Below are positions 32,665-43,561 of a DNA stretch of 64,000 bases, in pieces (positions within the stretch are counted from its first letter, which is position 1; each line of letters starts with the position of its first letter). Both the position numbers and the translations under genes were made by a program. Below the pieces are notes generated by a model. It was given only the letters and a program-made list of their open reading frames with translations. It searched no databases and was not told where the DNA came from. Source of the DNA: Stichopus chloronotus. Taxonomy: Eukaryota > Echinodermata > Holothuroidea > Aspidochirotida > Stichopodidae. The stretch is from the NCBI GenBank assembly GCA_021234535.1, contig CM037838.1:11987929-12051928 (forward strand), written 5' to 3'.

Positions 32665-33570
32665 TACAGTACAGATCTGTTTGTTAAGCCTACTTTTAAG
32701 AACCTATATCTACAGTATGACTCCTACCATAGTAAGAATACTTTAGATAATAAAGCTAATGGCCAGGCAGTCAGAATTAAATCCATTTGTTCCGAAGAAA
32801 AAGACTTGTATAGGAACCTTACCAATCTACATAACAACCTTAGCGAACGTGGGAACCCCATCTCCAAGGTCCGAGAAAAAATTGAACTTGCTGTCTCGTA
32901 ACGATTTGCTTTATCCGGATTCTGCGGCCAAACAGCAGAGACGTTTTTTAGCTCCCCTGGTGACCACCCGTAACCCCCGCCTTCCTCCTTTGCCTCAGAT
33001 TATTAAGAAACACTTCCCTATTTTGCAAATGTCTTCTACTTTTAAGGACAATTTTCATCGCCCCCCCCCCCTGCTGTAGTTTACAGACAGCCTCCTAATT
33101 TAAAGTCCCTACTCGTTAACGCTAAGCTTTCACAGAGTTTCAACAGGAAAAATAAAGGGTGTTTCAAGACTCATTCTAAACGATGTGTAACGTGCAGTGT
33201 TTTAAAGGAAACCATTTTTGTACAGAGTCACTCTACTGGTCAAAAGTTAAAGTTATTTCATGACATCACCTGTGATACTGTGGGGTTGGTTTATCTTGTT
33301 AATTGTTTGGATTGTATGAAACAGTATGTAGGAGAAACAGGAGGGGAGCTGAGGATTAGACATCGTGGGCATAGACAAGAAATGCGTAAAGCCAATACAC
33401 CCCTTGGTAAACATTTTCAGTCTTGAAAGAATTTTGAGCTCATAGGAATTGAAAAGCTAGTGAACAATACCAAAAAGGTCCGGGAAGAAGTTGAGCTTAA
33501 GTGGATTTATCGCTTGAATACGTTTGCTCCGGTAGGCCTGAATGTTAAAGAAGTCACCCATGACTTTTGA
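32665..33570 (+). mobile_element. Penelope-like element remnant 4
   Basis: The first frame reads [48 protein letters not shown]: the RT thumb region of Penelope-like elements. After frameshifts around a C11 run (33061-33071), a second frame gives CVTCSVLKETIF, GLVYLVNCLDCMKQYVGETG, ELRIRHRGHR and, beyond an in-frame TGA at about 33424, VREEVELKWIYRL and GLNVKEVTHDF-stop at 33570. A GIY-YIG domain with a zinc-knuckle-type CVTC is clear. The copy is 5' truncated and broken. Confidence 0.78.
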
Positions 33571-34685
33571 ACTCTTAATAGCTTTTATACCTTTCTTGAA
33601 TCATTTGGTCGCACATATTCTTAGATTCAGTCTGCTTTTATACGTGAACAAGAAAAGTATACCTTTTGGAAACGTCGTGTTTATATGTTCACTTGCCTTT
33701 TTACCTCTTAACCAGTTTTAACATCATATTGCATGGAAAATTTTAATGATTCATTTTTCTAACGGGTTTTAATAAACTTTTATGGATCGTTTTTAATATG
33801 TCGTGTGTCTGGTGGCTTCTTACTTTCATCCATCTATCTATATATATATATACTTACGATGTCTGGTTTGTGTGGACAACGGCATATGACCGGATTGTGG
33901 GGTCTACATATATATATAATAAGTGAGTTGCAGCTTTGTGTTAAGTGTATACTTCGTGATTACTTAATCAGTATAAACATATCTAATTAGATCATATAAT
34001 CCGGTTATATGATCATAATTACGAAAATATGTCAAGAATTGTAATAATAATCAATGTCTAAACTACGCAGTATGGCTTATAGTGAAAGAAATGATAACAC
34101 AAGTTTGGGAAGACTTTTAAAATCATTGTCATGTTTTTCATATCTTAAAGTGATAGATGATGGCGCTGCTGTTGGGCAAGTTAAGTTCTATAACTGTTCT
34201 GATAAAAACTAGAACGTTCGTTATACAAACCAGAACGCAAGTGGACGGTAGGGTGTGTGTGTTTGGGGGGGGGGGGGGGGAGTAGAGTAGTTCGTTTTTG
34301 GTTCGATGGGCTGATTCAAATCAACAATAAATGTGAACCCCTATCGGAGCCCCTGCTCGAGTCTCTCTGAGTCACACTGTTCACACTCACTAAACCGGGT
34401 CAAACCATCGTCTAAAACCGTGTTAAGCTCAGCATGTGTAGAGTATCACGTCACAACAAGTCTGTTGTTCCCTGTGAAATTCCCATTACCACAATTATAG
34501 TTTTGATGAATATGGGTTCATTACTAACCTATACCCCAAAATTTAAATTACTCTGTCATGAGACCTTAAGTACAAAATAATGATAAATATACGGAAAAAG
34601 ATTCCTGATTGCTATTTAGTATTTTTGAGAGCGTACATTTTTTGACGATGACAAATACAGAATGATTCAAGGCAACTTGAATCAC
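33571..34685. other. Non-coding DNA with G16 tract
   Basis: Element 3' tail followed by AT-rich sequence. A short TA run lies near 33838 and a G16 run at 34265-34280. No gene is seen. Confidence 0.6.
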
Positions 34686-34938
34686 TGGAAAGTGACTGGA
34701 AAGTGACTGGAAAGTGACTGGAAAGTGACTGGAAAGTGACTGGAAAGTGACTGGAAAGTGACTGGAAAGTGACTGGAAAGTGACTGGAAAGTGACTGGAA
34801 AGTGACTGGAAAGTGACTGGAAAGTGACTGGAAAGTGACTGGAAAGTGACTGGAAAGTGACTGGAAAGTGACTGGAAAGTGACTGGAAAGTGACTGGAAA
34901 GTGACTGGAAAGTGACTGGAAAGTGACTGGAAAGTAAC
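34686..34938. repeat. 11-bp minisatellite (TGGAAAGTGAC), 22 perfect copies
   Basis: TGGAAAGTGAC repeats without a single change from 34686 to 34927 (22 units). A 23rd unit (34928-34938) has one G-to-A change. The open frame on the minus strand is a by-product of a repeat with no stop in that phase. Confidence 0.97.
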
Positions 34939-36540
34939 TTTTACGGAAAGCTGGGAGCAGCATAAACTGAAATGAATGACACTGACTCCTACAGTCGAGA
35001 AGTAGGGATCGGCTGATTATCCAAGGTCTCGGAAACTTGAAACAATTTTTTTTATGGAATTCAAAGAAGCATACAATAGTTAACAATTAATGCAATATGG
35101 CCGCAAACGTTATAAAATTGAGCTCGTATGTACTAAATTTGTTAATGCATTAACAGTAAGACTATTACGTTACTCTGATAAATTGTTTAACACTTGCGGT
35201 AAGAAAACACTCATGTAATGCATTATATGAGTTATGATCACATTTGCATTTTGATGTGGTTACTTCACTTTTTTAGAAATAGTGTTGGACTTTGTTACGA
35301 AATATCGGTTCTGCATCCCCCGAAAATCCCGACCCTGTAAGACTAAGATCTATGTGTCAAGTATTATAATCTTCAAGTGCAAAGTTTTCAGTTCCTCAGG
35401 CGAGTGTTCAATGTTAAATTCCGGATTGGACATTAAAAGAGGTAGCCCACTTTAGACACTGCTGTTCATTATGACAGAAAAGTTGATTTCGAAAACAACC
35501 ATAACCCGGTGGCAAGAGCAAGTTACACAAGTAGGCAATCCACAGGGTTGCAAATAAGTACTCGTATTAGTTGCATATCTGTCATTCAGATTGTTATGGA
35601 TACAAAAAAAAAATCAATTTATTATTTAGAGACAACTGGTTGCATACATTGATACTGTTTTACATTCCATAAAAATCGCAAGTGTGGATTAATTACGTCT
35701 TTTTCCAAATTTAATGTAAATGTTGATTCCAAAGAGAACAAAGTACTTGTCAATACGATTTTTTTTCTTTTAATTTGATCGTGTCACCGTGAACAAGAGC
35801 GCATTTCACGAGAAGGCAATCCACTGAGTTACAAATCTCAGCCCATTTTGCGTCTGCAACCATTCTTTCTCCCACAACTTGTTATTATTATTATAAATTC
35901 CAACTGGTATTTCAGATTTGTAGACTTTCGTCGTACATAGACTTTAATATGATATTTAAATGTTATTTTTCATTGAGAATTTTTCAATGATCTGGTAACC
36001 TTTCTAGACACAAAGGCCCTGATTGTCTTCAAGAGGACGTCATTTTTTCAAACACATCCTTAGAAAAGAACTTTTCTTAGCTTTCCATAACATGTGGTCA
36101 CAATTATAAGGAGACTGCTGAAATCTGCGAACATATATTTAGTTAAATTTAACGGCGTTCTAGGCCTCTAACACGTTAGTGTTACATGGCAAATGACAAT
36201 GCAGTTATTCAAAGCTTTAATAAATAGAAGAATGACATTGGAAGTTGTGTAACAGGCAGACTTTCATTTAAACAACCACTGCTATTATTGTCGCTTAGGC
36301 ACGTTGATCACAAATGAGCGAATGTAAACTGATTTTACGTTTCAACCCCATCCCATCCTCAGCCCATCTTCTTTAACTAATTGACAGTCAATGATCTATC
36401 CGAACTGAACATCTTTGAATACATTGTTTCTACCTAAAAATTAGTTTTGAAATGATTTCCTTGGCGAAATAAAAAATAGACTACTTTCTTGGTTAGGCTT
36501 TACGTTTTCTTTTCAAGAGAATTGTTTGCCTAATGATATA
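34939..36540. other. Non-coding AT-rich DNA
   Basis: No exon or element was recognised. The word 'aggcaatccac' occurs at about 35533 and 35814 and, as 'gggcaatccac', near 54272, each time followed by a gttgc/gttac-aaat type sequence; this may mark a small dispersed repeat. Confidence 0.5.
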
Positions 36541-36541
36541 T

Positions 36542-36735
36542 GGGGGGGGGGGGGGAGTGGGGTAGAAGTAACGACGGGATTCTCTAAGCGGAGCTACACC
36601 ATTAACTGGCGCGGAGCGTACTAGAAAATTTTGGCTTTTCAGACCCCCAGATGGCAAGTAACGGCACCGTTCCGTGTGCGTAAGAAGAATTCGACAATGT
36701 CTGTCATGTTTTGATATGTAGATGAGTACTTTTAG
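36542..36735 (+). repeat. aagcggagcgcca repeat family, copy E, with G14 tract
   Basis: G14 at 36542-36555 is followed by 'gattctctaagcggagctac', 'ctggcgcggagcgtacta', 'ttggcttttcagaccccca'. Close to copy D although 8 kb away. Confidence 0.65.
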
Positions 36736-37130
36736 TTCCTTTACCACATGTGTCCATATTAACACTCTTCAATGAGCCTGTCGACCGAGATGTATACCTC
36801 CCAGAAAGTTCACATCAGCTGGGTACCCTTTATTTTCCTAAGTCTTACCGAGCCTATTTGTCCACGGCCCTTAGTACTCTGGAAACCAAACTGTATTTCA
36901 ACCACTGATAAGTAAGGGAAAGTTATTCGTCTTTTGATTGTAGTAATAACTGTAGGAAACTCTCAGTTATCATTGCGTGTAGATATATTAGTGAGTTTTA
37001 GTTAGACAAGAAATGCAGGAAGGGACTAGTGATTTTCTTCTTGTGTGTGACCACGTACTCAGGAATTTATGGATTGAACCTTGCTACAGTGGTGCCTTAA
37101 TCTTATATCTTAATACTATATTTTCTGTCT

Positions 37131-37203
37131 GGTGTGATGGTCCGTTGTTTGCGGCTGTCGTCCCATGAGCTCATGATCCTTAGTTCGAACTCCACTCAGC
37201 ATC
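37131..37203 (+). repeat. Possible tRNA-like SINE head
   Basis: AGTTCGAACTCC at 37182-37193 resembles a Pol III B box, with a weak A-box-like gatggtccgttg about 46 nt upstream. It does not fold into an obvious tRNA. Offered only as a candidate. Confidence 0.22.
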
Positions 37204-37299
37204 ACTTGCTTTTACTTTTAAGGAAAAGCTGTCATGGTATCCTTAAGTATTAATTCAAAGATCATGATCAAAGATCAGTATTAATTCAAAGATCATGAA

Positions 37300-38406
37300 G
37301 TGAAAGATTGTAAGTACCTTAAGCGTTACCGTTGTCAAGCCTTTGGTCATTCATCTAAGGACTGTTCATCCGACATTATGTGTACTATTTTCGAAGAGCT
37401 TGGACATTCTCTGAGTAACTGCCCTATTTCTTTTGCGAACAAAGTTCAACCTATACCCGGTAAATGGCAGATGGAAGGACAATCAGTAGTGGATTTGGAG
37501 CAGGGTGATAAGCCTTTAGACGAACCCTGCACATCTCTACAAGCCGAATGCTCTGAGAATGAAAGGGATTCAGAGAACTTGAGCGATAACAAAGGGACAG
37601 AACCGGAGAATTGTAAAGATGGAAGCATTAGGATAGATTCAGAAAGCCACGGTAGTAAAAGCAAAGAAGATCAGGTAAACATGGACTGCCAAGAGTATGG
37701 AAGAAACACACAACTCTTCTGATACAGTGATACAGGATGTATGCAATATGGACAGTCAGGATACTCAAGCCTCACAAACTATGGATGAAGTGAACGGGGG
37801 TACCGAATTAGAAGATGAAGGGGTAAATTTACAGATGTGGCACACACAAGATTGGGCAATCTCAGTACCCAGTTACCTACTCCTGACAGCCAGTCACCCA
37901 CATTTGACAACCTAAGTGTTTCTAGACTAAATGAAGATGGGGTCCCACGGACTTTTTCATTGGGGTCGAACACTCCAACGCGTGAGTCAAGAGAGGGGAG
38001 AAGTTCTATTAGGGGTAGTGGTTTAACGCGAAAGAGAAGTGCTTCGCAGCCTACTGTTCACAAACGCAAAGAGAGACTTCGTACTAGTAACCGCCTCCCA
38101 AGAGAAGACCCAATAGATTTTATTAAAATGACACAGATCTTTCTTGAAGAGGAATCTTGGCATTCTTGTGTAGTAAAGAGATGTCAGACTATTTTTTCAA
38201 AGCATGCAGATCTACTGAAACACTTGAGTGAGATACATCCCAAAGAGGATAGACCACAATATTCATGTGTTCTTCATAAAACTTGTAAAATGCTATTTGC
38301 CAACCCGCAAGAGTGGCTAGTACACATTGCTTCAACTCATCCAGAATTTGTCATTAAAAAGGAACTAGAATTCTTTGATCGTTTTTATTTGAAACGAAAA
38401 AAGTAG
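37300..38406 (+). pseudogene. LINE ORF1 (gag-like, zinc-binding), frameshifted
   Basis: The first part has two decayed CCHC-type knuckles, RCQAFGHSSKDC and CTIFEELGHSLSNC. In each a Cys appears replaced (Arg/Tyr and Phe), so zinc binding is doubtful. A Ser/Glu-rich acidic middle follows; the frame shifts near 37700 and returns near 37850. The C-terminal part carries two C2H2-type fingers: C-x4-C in SCVVKRC with HLSEIH, then CVLHKTC with HIASTH. Combined CCHC and C2H2 motifs in ORF1 are consistent with L1/Tx1-type nucleic-acid-binding proteins. The stop TAG at 38404 lies 22 bp before the ORF2 ATG. Confidence 0.7.
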
Positions 38407-38428
38407 TAGGACATCTTTCATCTGAGCC

Positions 38429-41400
38429 ATGAAATTAAGAATTGCTTCCTTCAATGTTAACGGATTATCAGATAAAAAGAAATGCTTAAAAGTAATTGAA
38501 TGGTGTAATATTTTTGACAGAGATATTCTGCTAATGCAAGAGACATTTTTCTCAACTCGTCAAGACTACCATGTTCTAAGTGATCGTTGGAGCTCGAGGA
38601 CTTAGTTCTCCCCGAGCGCTAGTAACAAATCTACAGGAGTCTGTATTGCTTTCCGAAAAGATCTGCCTGTTACCGTTTCCGGGGCAGAATATGATTCAAA
38701 TGGCAGAGTAATTGCTGTGTTGTATTCTGTGCAAGGTTAAGCTCATGACGTTATAATCGTGCTAAAACCATGCTAAAGCGTTCAACAGACTCTCTTTCAT
38801 GCTCGGTTACACATGTATTTCGATAAACACGACACATAATACCCCTTGCCAGGCAGCTCAAGAAAGTCTTGACATTGGATTGACACACCTGAATTACTTT
38901 AGAAGAACGATGTTCAATTGACCATGTGGATTATCACAGCATGGGGTGATGAAACTGACCTAAGGCCACGACAATGTGCAAGAAGTTGAACCTCAGTAGA
39001 ACAAAAGAAGACTGAGGTTGAAGTCAATCCCATTTTAACGTACGAATAATGGCATACTTTCCGAATGTGTAATATCTACGCCCCCAATAGTCAGTCAGAT
39101 AGACGTACCTTCTTTAAAAATATTTACAGATATATTAGGGGCACAAATTCTCGCTGGCGAAATCAATTGTGTTTTAAACAGAATGGACCGAAATGTAAGT
39201 CATTCGTCAAATCCTGACCCTAGTGCTGATGTCGTTAGAGAAGTGATGGCTTCTTTCCACTTAGTAGATGGGTACAGGTCTGTGCAGCCCAACAATCCAG
39301 ACCATACGTGGTTTCGTGCCAACTCCACTCATAGTTCCAGGATTGACAGAGTTTATGTGTCCACAGACATGAGAACTACCAATGCTGAAACGGTTAGAGT
39401 CCCTTTCTCTGACCACAACCCAATTTATTCAGAACTGGAGTTCAATAATAATAATATTATGAGTAAGGGATATTGGAAGTATAATGTATCTTTAAATAAA
39501 GATCAGGAATTTTGTAGTGGTTAACATGCCCGTTACACGATGTGGAAATCACTCAAACCGGGGTTTGATTCGGCTTCGGCTTGGTGGGGAAACATAAAAT
39601 GTAGAATTAAAGATCTGGGGATAAGTCACAGTAATAGACGCAAAAGGAAAAAATGGAAAAGTCGAAACACTTGCAGCACAGGTGTAGAACATCTACAATG
39701 GAGGAGGTTAATGACCTGATTTCCACTGAAGTTGAAGGGGCCTACATAAGATCAAGAGCTAATTATTTAAACTTAAGTGAACGACCGTCAGCCTTATTCT
39801 TTCGCATGGAGAGCCGGCGTGGAAGTAAGAAACTAATCCGTTCAATTCGTGCGCCCAGTGGCGTAATTCATAACAATAAGAAAGCTATTATTAAGGCTTT
39901 TCAAGTTTTTTACTCTGACTTATATTCGAAAGAGAACATTGTGAATTTACCTCACAGGACGACCTAATTAATAGCTTAAGTATGAACATAGACCGTCAGC
40001 AAAGAAATCAATTAGAGACCCCCATTACTTTGGAGGAGGTTAGTTCAGCATTAAAGGGTACATCCAAAAAAGGCCCCAGGCCTTGACGGATTTGATTTGG
40101 TGAAAACCTTGCAGATGTGTACAATGATATTTTTGCAACAGGTGCCTTAACGTCCTCTCAGGAAACAGCTGTAGTTTCTTTGATTCCAAAAAAAGGGGAT
40201 CTCTTGTGTCCTAAAAACTGGCGTCCGATTAGCTGGCTTAATGAGGACTACAGAATCCTGGCTAAATTGCTTCAAATGAGACTGTCTAATATTATGGGGG
40301 ACATTATTAATTTGTTTCAGGCTTGTGGTGTACCGGGGCGTACTATTCACAGTAATTTGATACTTCTTAGAGATATTATTGACTATATTCATATGAATAC
40401 CTTAGGACTTTGTTTGCTTTAAATTGATCAAGAAAAGGCATTTGATAAAGTTGATTGGTTCTTTCTGTTCAAAATCCTTCGTATATTGTGATTTGGAAGT
40501 AATTTTGTGAAATGGATTTCCATTCTCTACAATGGAATTCAGAGTTGTTTGTTAATTAATGGAGAATTTTCTAAACCTATTGGCATTTATCGAGGGGTAA
40601 GACACGGCTTTCCTCTGTCCTCTCCTTTGTATGTACTCTTCATTGAACCTTTAGCATGTTACATTAATAACAGTGACCAGATCGAAGGATTCTCTCTGCC
40701 TGGGGGAAAGAACAAAAAGTTTATTCAGTATGCAGATGATGCAACTTGCGTCACCTCAAATGTTAATGATATTCATAAGTTTATTAAAGCCTTTGGGCTA
40801 TTTCAGAAGGCTACGGGGTTCTATTAATTTAGAGAAAACCCAGGGACTCAAATTAGGGACAATGGCCTCAAAGCACATCCCAGCTGACACAGAGTGGAGT
40901 GATTCTACAATCAAAATTACCCGCATTTGTTTTGGTTCCAACAATGCTGTCCACCAGAATTGGTCAAGCAAAGTCAAGAAGTTAATAGCTAGGACAAATT
41001 TATGGAAAACTGCAAATTTGTCCCTTGTTGGCAAAGTAGTGGTTATTAATACACTCCTTTACCTTTTGTCTTATTTTATTGCCCCAGTCTTTCCAGTGCC
41101 GGAGTCAATTTCAAAGGAAGTAAATAGGACAATCTTTGCGTTTATTTAAGGTGACAAAAAACCCGATCTTGTCAACCGGAAAGCAGTGTTTTTGCCCATA
41201 AAAGATGGTGGCTTAAATCTTGATAATCTTAGAGACAAGATGGATGCCCTCCTAGTTAAACCTCTGTTCCCTGTTTTGGTTAGTGGTACAATCCCAGTGC
41301 ATCTTACACTTGCAAGTTACTTTACCGCTAAGATACTTTGCAGGCTATTTCCACAGGTTTGGTCTAACTCTAGGCCTAACGCCAAAGTGTGTACTAAACA

Positions 41401-42129
41401 CCTGTCATATGCATGTCATGTTATCACGAAACTATTTCATCTTAACAATGAGTTCACTTATGCTTGTACCCGCACGAAAGATATTGTTGATCTTCTTCGT
41501 GATCCAAACGTGAGTATTGCTTGCATCAAGCAAAACCCAACTTTTTCTTGGGGTCAGATTTGGAAATTAGCTTTTCACCCAATATTAGACAATAAGTTGA
41601 AAGACTTTCAATGGCGAATAACTCATGGTGTTCTTTTCACTGGGGCAAGGATAAATAAGTGAGGAATGGGGGGTGGGTGGGTGGAATCTGTCCAATGCAT
41701 GACTGTGTGGACATCGAGTCGGTCGAGCATATTTTTTGGGACTTCCCCAAAGTGAAAGCAGTCTTGTTATGGCTTAATCAAGTACTAAATTTTGTTGATA
41801 ATAAGCAGTTTCATATGAATGTAAGATTTTTCTTATACGGTGTAAATGTTCCTAAGATAGTTAAGGCCGTTTTTTATCGTCTTTGGTTCGTCGTAATGGT
41901 GACAAAGTATACTATTTGGAAGTCTAGATGCATGCATATTTTCGAGTCTACTTTGCGACCAACCAACTCTTTAATCTCTTCGATAAGTAAATACCTCGAA
42001 ATTCGAGTCAAAGCCGATAAGGAGAGGTACAGCAGTAAACAATTCCAGAGAATTTGGACAGCTGGGAATTCCTTTAAAAGCCTAAACAATGGAGACCTTT
42101 GGTTTAATTTCCACAGCCTGAAAGGGTAG
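38429..42129 (+). pseudogene. LINE ORF2 (endonuclease and reverse transcriptase), multiply broken
   Basis: ORF2 starts MKLRIASFNVNGLSDKKK, the APE-type endonuclease N-terminus. It is broken by TAG at 38603 but continues in frame (CIAFRKDLPVTV, GRVIAVLYSV). After an insertion of about 0.3 kb it resumes CNIYAPNSQSDRRTFF and SRIDRVYVS...FSDHNPIYSEL. The RT has IPKKGDLLCPKNWRPIS, IDQEKAFDKVDW (after a TAA), GVRHGFPLSSPLYV and the catalytic QYADD at about 40726-40740. The C-terminus has CPMHDCVDIESVEHIFW, a Cys/His motif. Stops near 40084, 40420, 40490, 40825, 41147 and 41660 and several frameshifts make it non-functional. Confidence 0.82.
38738..39048. mobile_element. Insertion of about 0.3 kb inside the LINE endonuclease
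   Basis: Endonuclease coding sequence stops after GRVIAVLYSVQG (about 38738) and resumes with FRMCNIYAPN at about 39050. The intervening sequence has no coding potential and no relation to the domain. I could not find clear inverted ends or a target duplication, so the element type is unknown. Confidence 0.55.
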
Positions 42130-42458
42130 GGCAAAGAATATTTCGTACCGTAAAGTAGCTAAATGAAAGTTACTGTCATTAGTGTTGTAAGTGCTTGCAT
42201 CTTTTTCAAAGTTTTGTATGTTCATACATGCAAATAGTTAAAACAAAGGGTGCTTCCTTCCACTTAAAAAGATATTGTAACGTAAGTGGCAGAAAATTTC
42301 AATGATGGAAAGGTAATGCTATGTTAAATTAAAAAGGCTGTAGATACTTGTAAATACTATATTTGTTTTCCACTCTTAGTAAAGTAAATGTACACTTTTG
42401 TAATAACATGAGGAAGGAAATAAAGTTTTTCCTTCACAAAAAAAAGTATCAATTCAAA

Positions 42459-43503
42459 CGTCAGATTTAATAGCTGACGTGTTGGCCATTCGCTATAAGG
42501 GGCAGACGAAACTCCTGCTCTGCTGGTCATAGAAATCGTGCTAAGGTTCGAGGCACTTCCGGGCTACAATGGTCCTGTGGTGGTATGATATTTTTTGTGG
42601 CCTAGGATCTCGTGCCATGTCTCCCTAGACGTCGTAACCTAGCCCGGAAGGATACGAGCTTCGTTTGGAGAGGAGCCTACCAGGAAAAATACATAAAAAT
42701 ACCTTTTACTAGAATACTGTCGGAAATCGCCCTCCCCGGGTTCAGCAAATAAGCTTGATACATATTGCATATTGCACGAAGTTACGACAGAGGAACTAGT
42801 GATACCTTGGCTTTAGTATTTCTTTGGAGTTAAGAACAGGTGAGGTGTTTTGCCATATATGGATATTCCCTTCATTAAGTATAAAAGAAATTCAACAAAG
42901 CACGCAACAGTTGAACGCACATACATGGAAAACGTACCATGACAGAGCTATGTATATTATTTCAATATAGTGTGTTAATTTCTACACAGATCGTGATGTT
43001 GTGTTGCATACCTCAATAGATGATTATATACATTAGCACACACAGTAAACCCAATTTTGCTTAGTGAATACTAGATAGCGCTAGGTCTTCGTGAATACGG
43101 GATATATGAAAACTGTCATTGGCGTTATTTTGACTCTGAAAAAGACGTTGACAGCTTTCGGTTTATTGTCATTTCTTGTAAGTAATATTCAGCTTTATAC
43201 CACTTCTTTCCTGTATAATGTGACAAGATATTGGTAGTGATCACATGACTGTGAATTTGTAGAGGATATTGGATAAATCTATAGACGAAAAAACAAGTAT
43301 AAGCAGCCTTGTTGGATATGATACAAGATGTGGTATATATTCTCATAGTTCATAAACATTTTTTTGCAGATGGAGGGATATTTAAATCATAAAACATACC
43401 AAGTAACTTTAATGTTGAAAGATACAGGTAACCGTTTGTCTGATGGTAAACTTCAAATCGACTTTCTTTGTATTACTTTTAGATTCTTTGTCTTTCGTTA
43501 ACA
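42459..43503. other. Region between LINE and NOD-like receptor
   Basis: Non-coding. It should contain the receptor's promoter and a 5' non-coding exon: a good acceptor (tattacttttag, ending 43482) precedes the start codon by about 20 bp. No TATA element could be assigned. Confidence 0.5.
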
Positions 43504-43561
43504 ATGGCTGATATCTATGAAGACGAAAAGACTGCGCCAGTTCAGAAAGATACTATGAAGG
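43504..43561 (+). CDS. NOD-like receptor exon 1
   Basis: A 58-bp exon encoding MADIYEDEKTAPVQKDTMK plus one base of a Gly codon. Start context aacaATGG, donor g|gtacgt. It is an acidic/basic leader without a signal peptide, fitting a cytosolic protein. Confidence 0.72.

Larger units (their letters stand above)
37278..42458 (+). mobile_element. L1/Tx1-like LINE, nearly complete, inactive, with likely target-site duplication
   Basis: A two-ORF non-LTR retrotransposon: ORF1 (37300-38406) with zinc motifs, and ORF2 (38429-42129) with AP-like endonuclease, reverse transcriptase and a C-terminal Cys/His motif. A 3' UTR ends in an A8 run at about 42438. The word agtattaattcaaa (37278-37291) precedes the element and agtatcaattcaaa (42445-42458) follows the poly-A: 13 of 14 identical, as expected for a target-site duplication. 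ORF2 has several stops, frameshifts and an insertion of about 0.3 kb, so the copy is dead. It lies about 1 kb upstream of the NOD-like receptor gene. Confidence 0.85.

Noticed and set aside
34682..35086. 134-codon minus-strand open frame
   Set aside because: It is created by the 11-bp minisatellite, whose phase contains no stop codon.
42545..42556. B-box-like ggttcgaggc suggesting a tRNA or SINE
   Set aside because: No A box at the right distance and no cloverleaf could be drawn.
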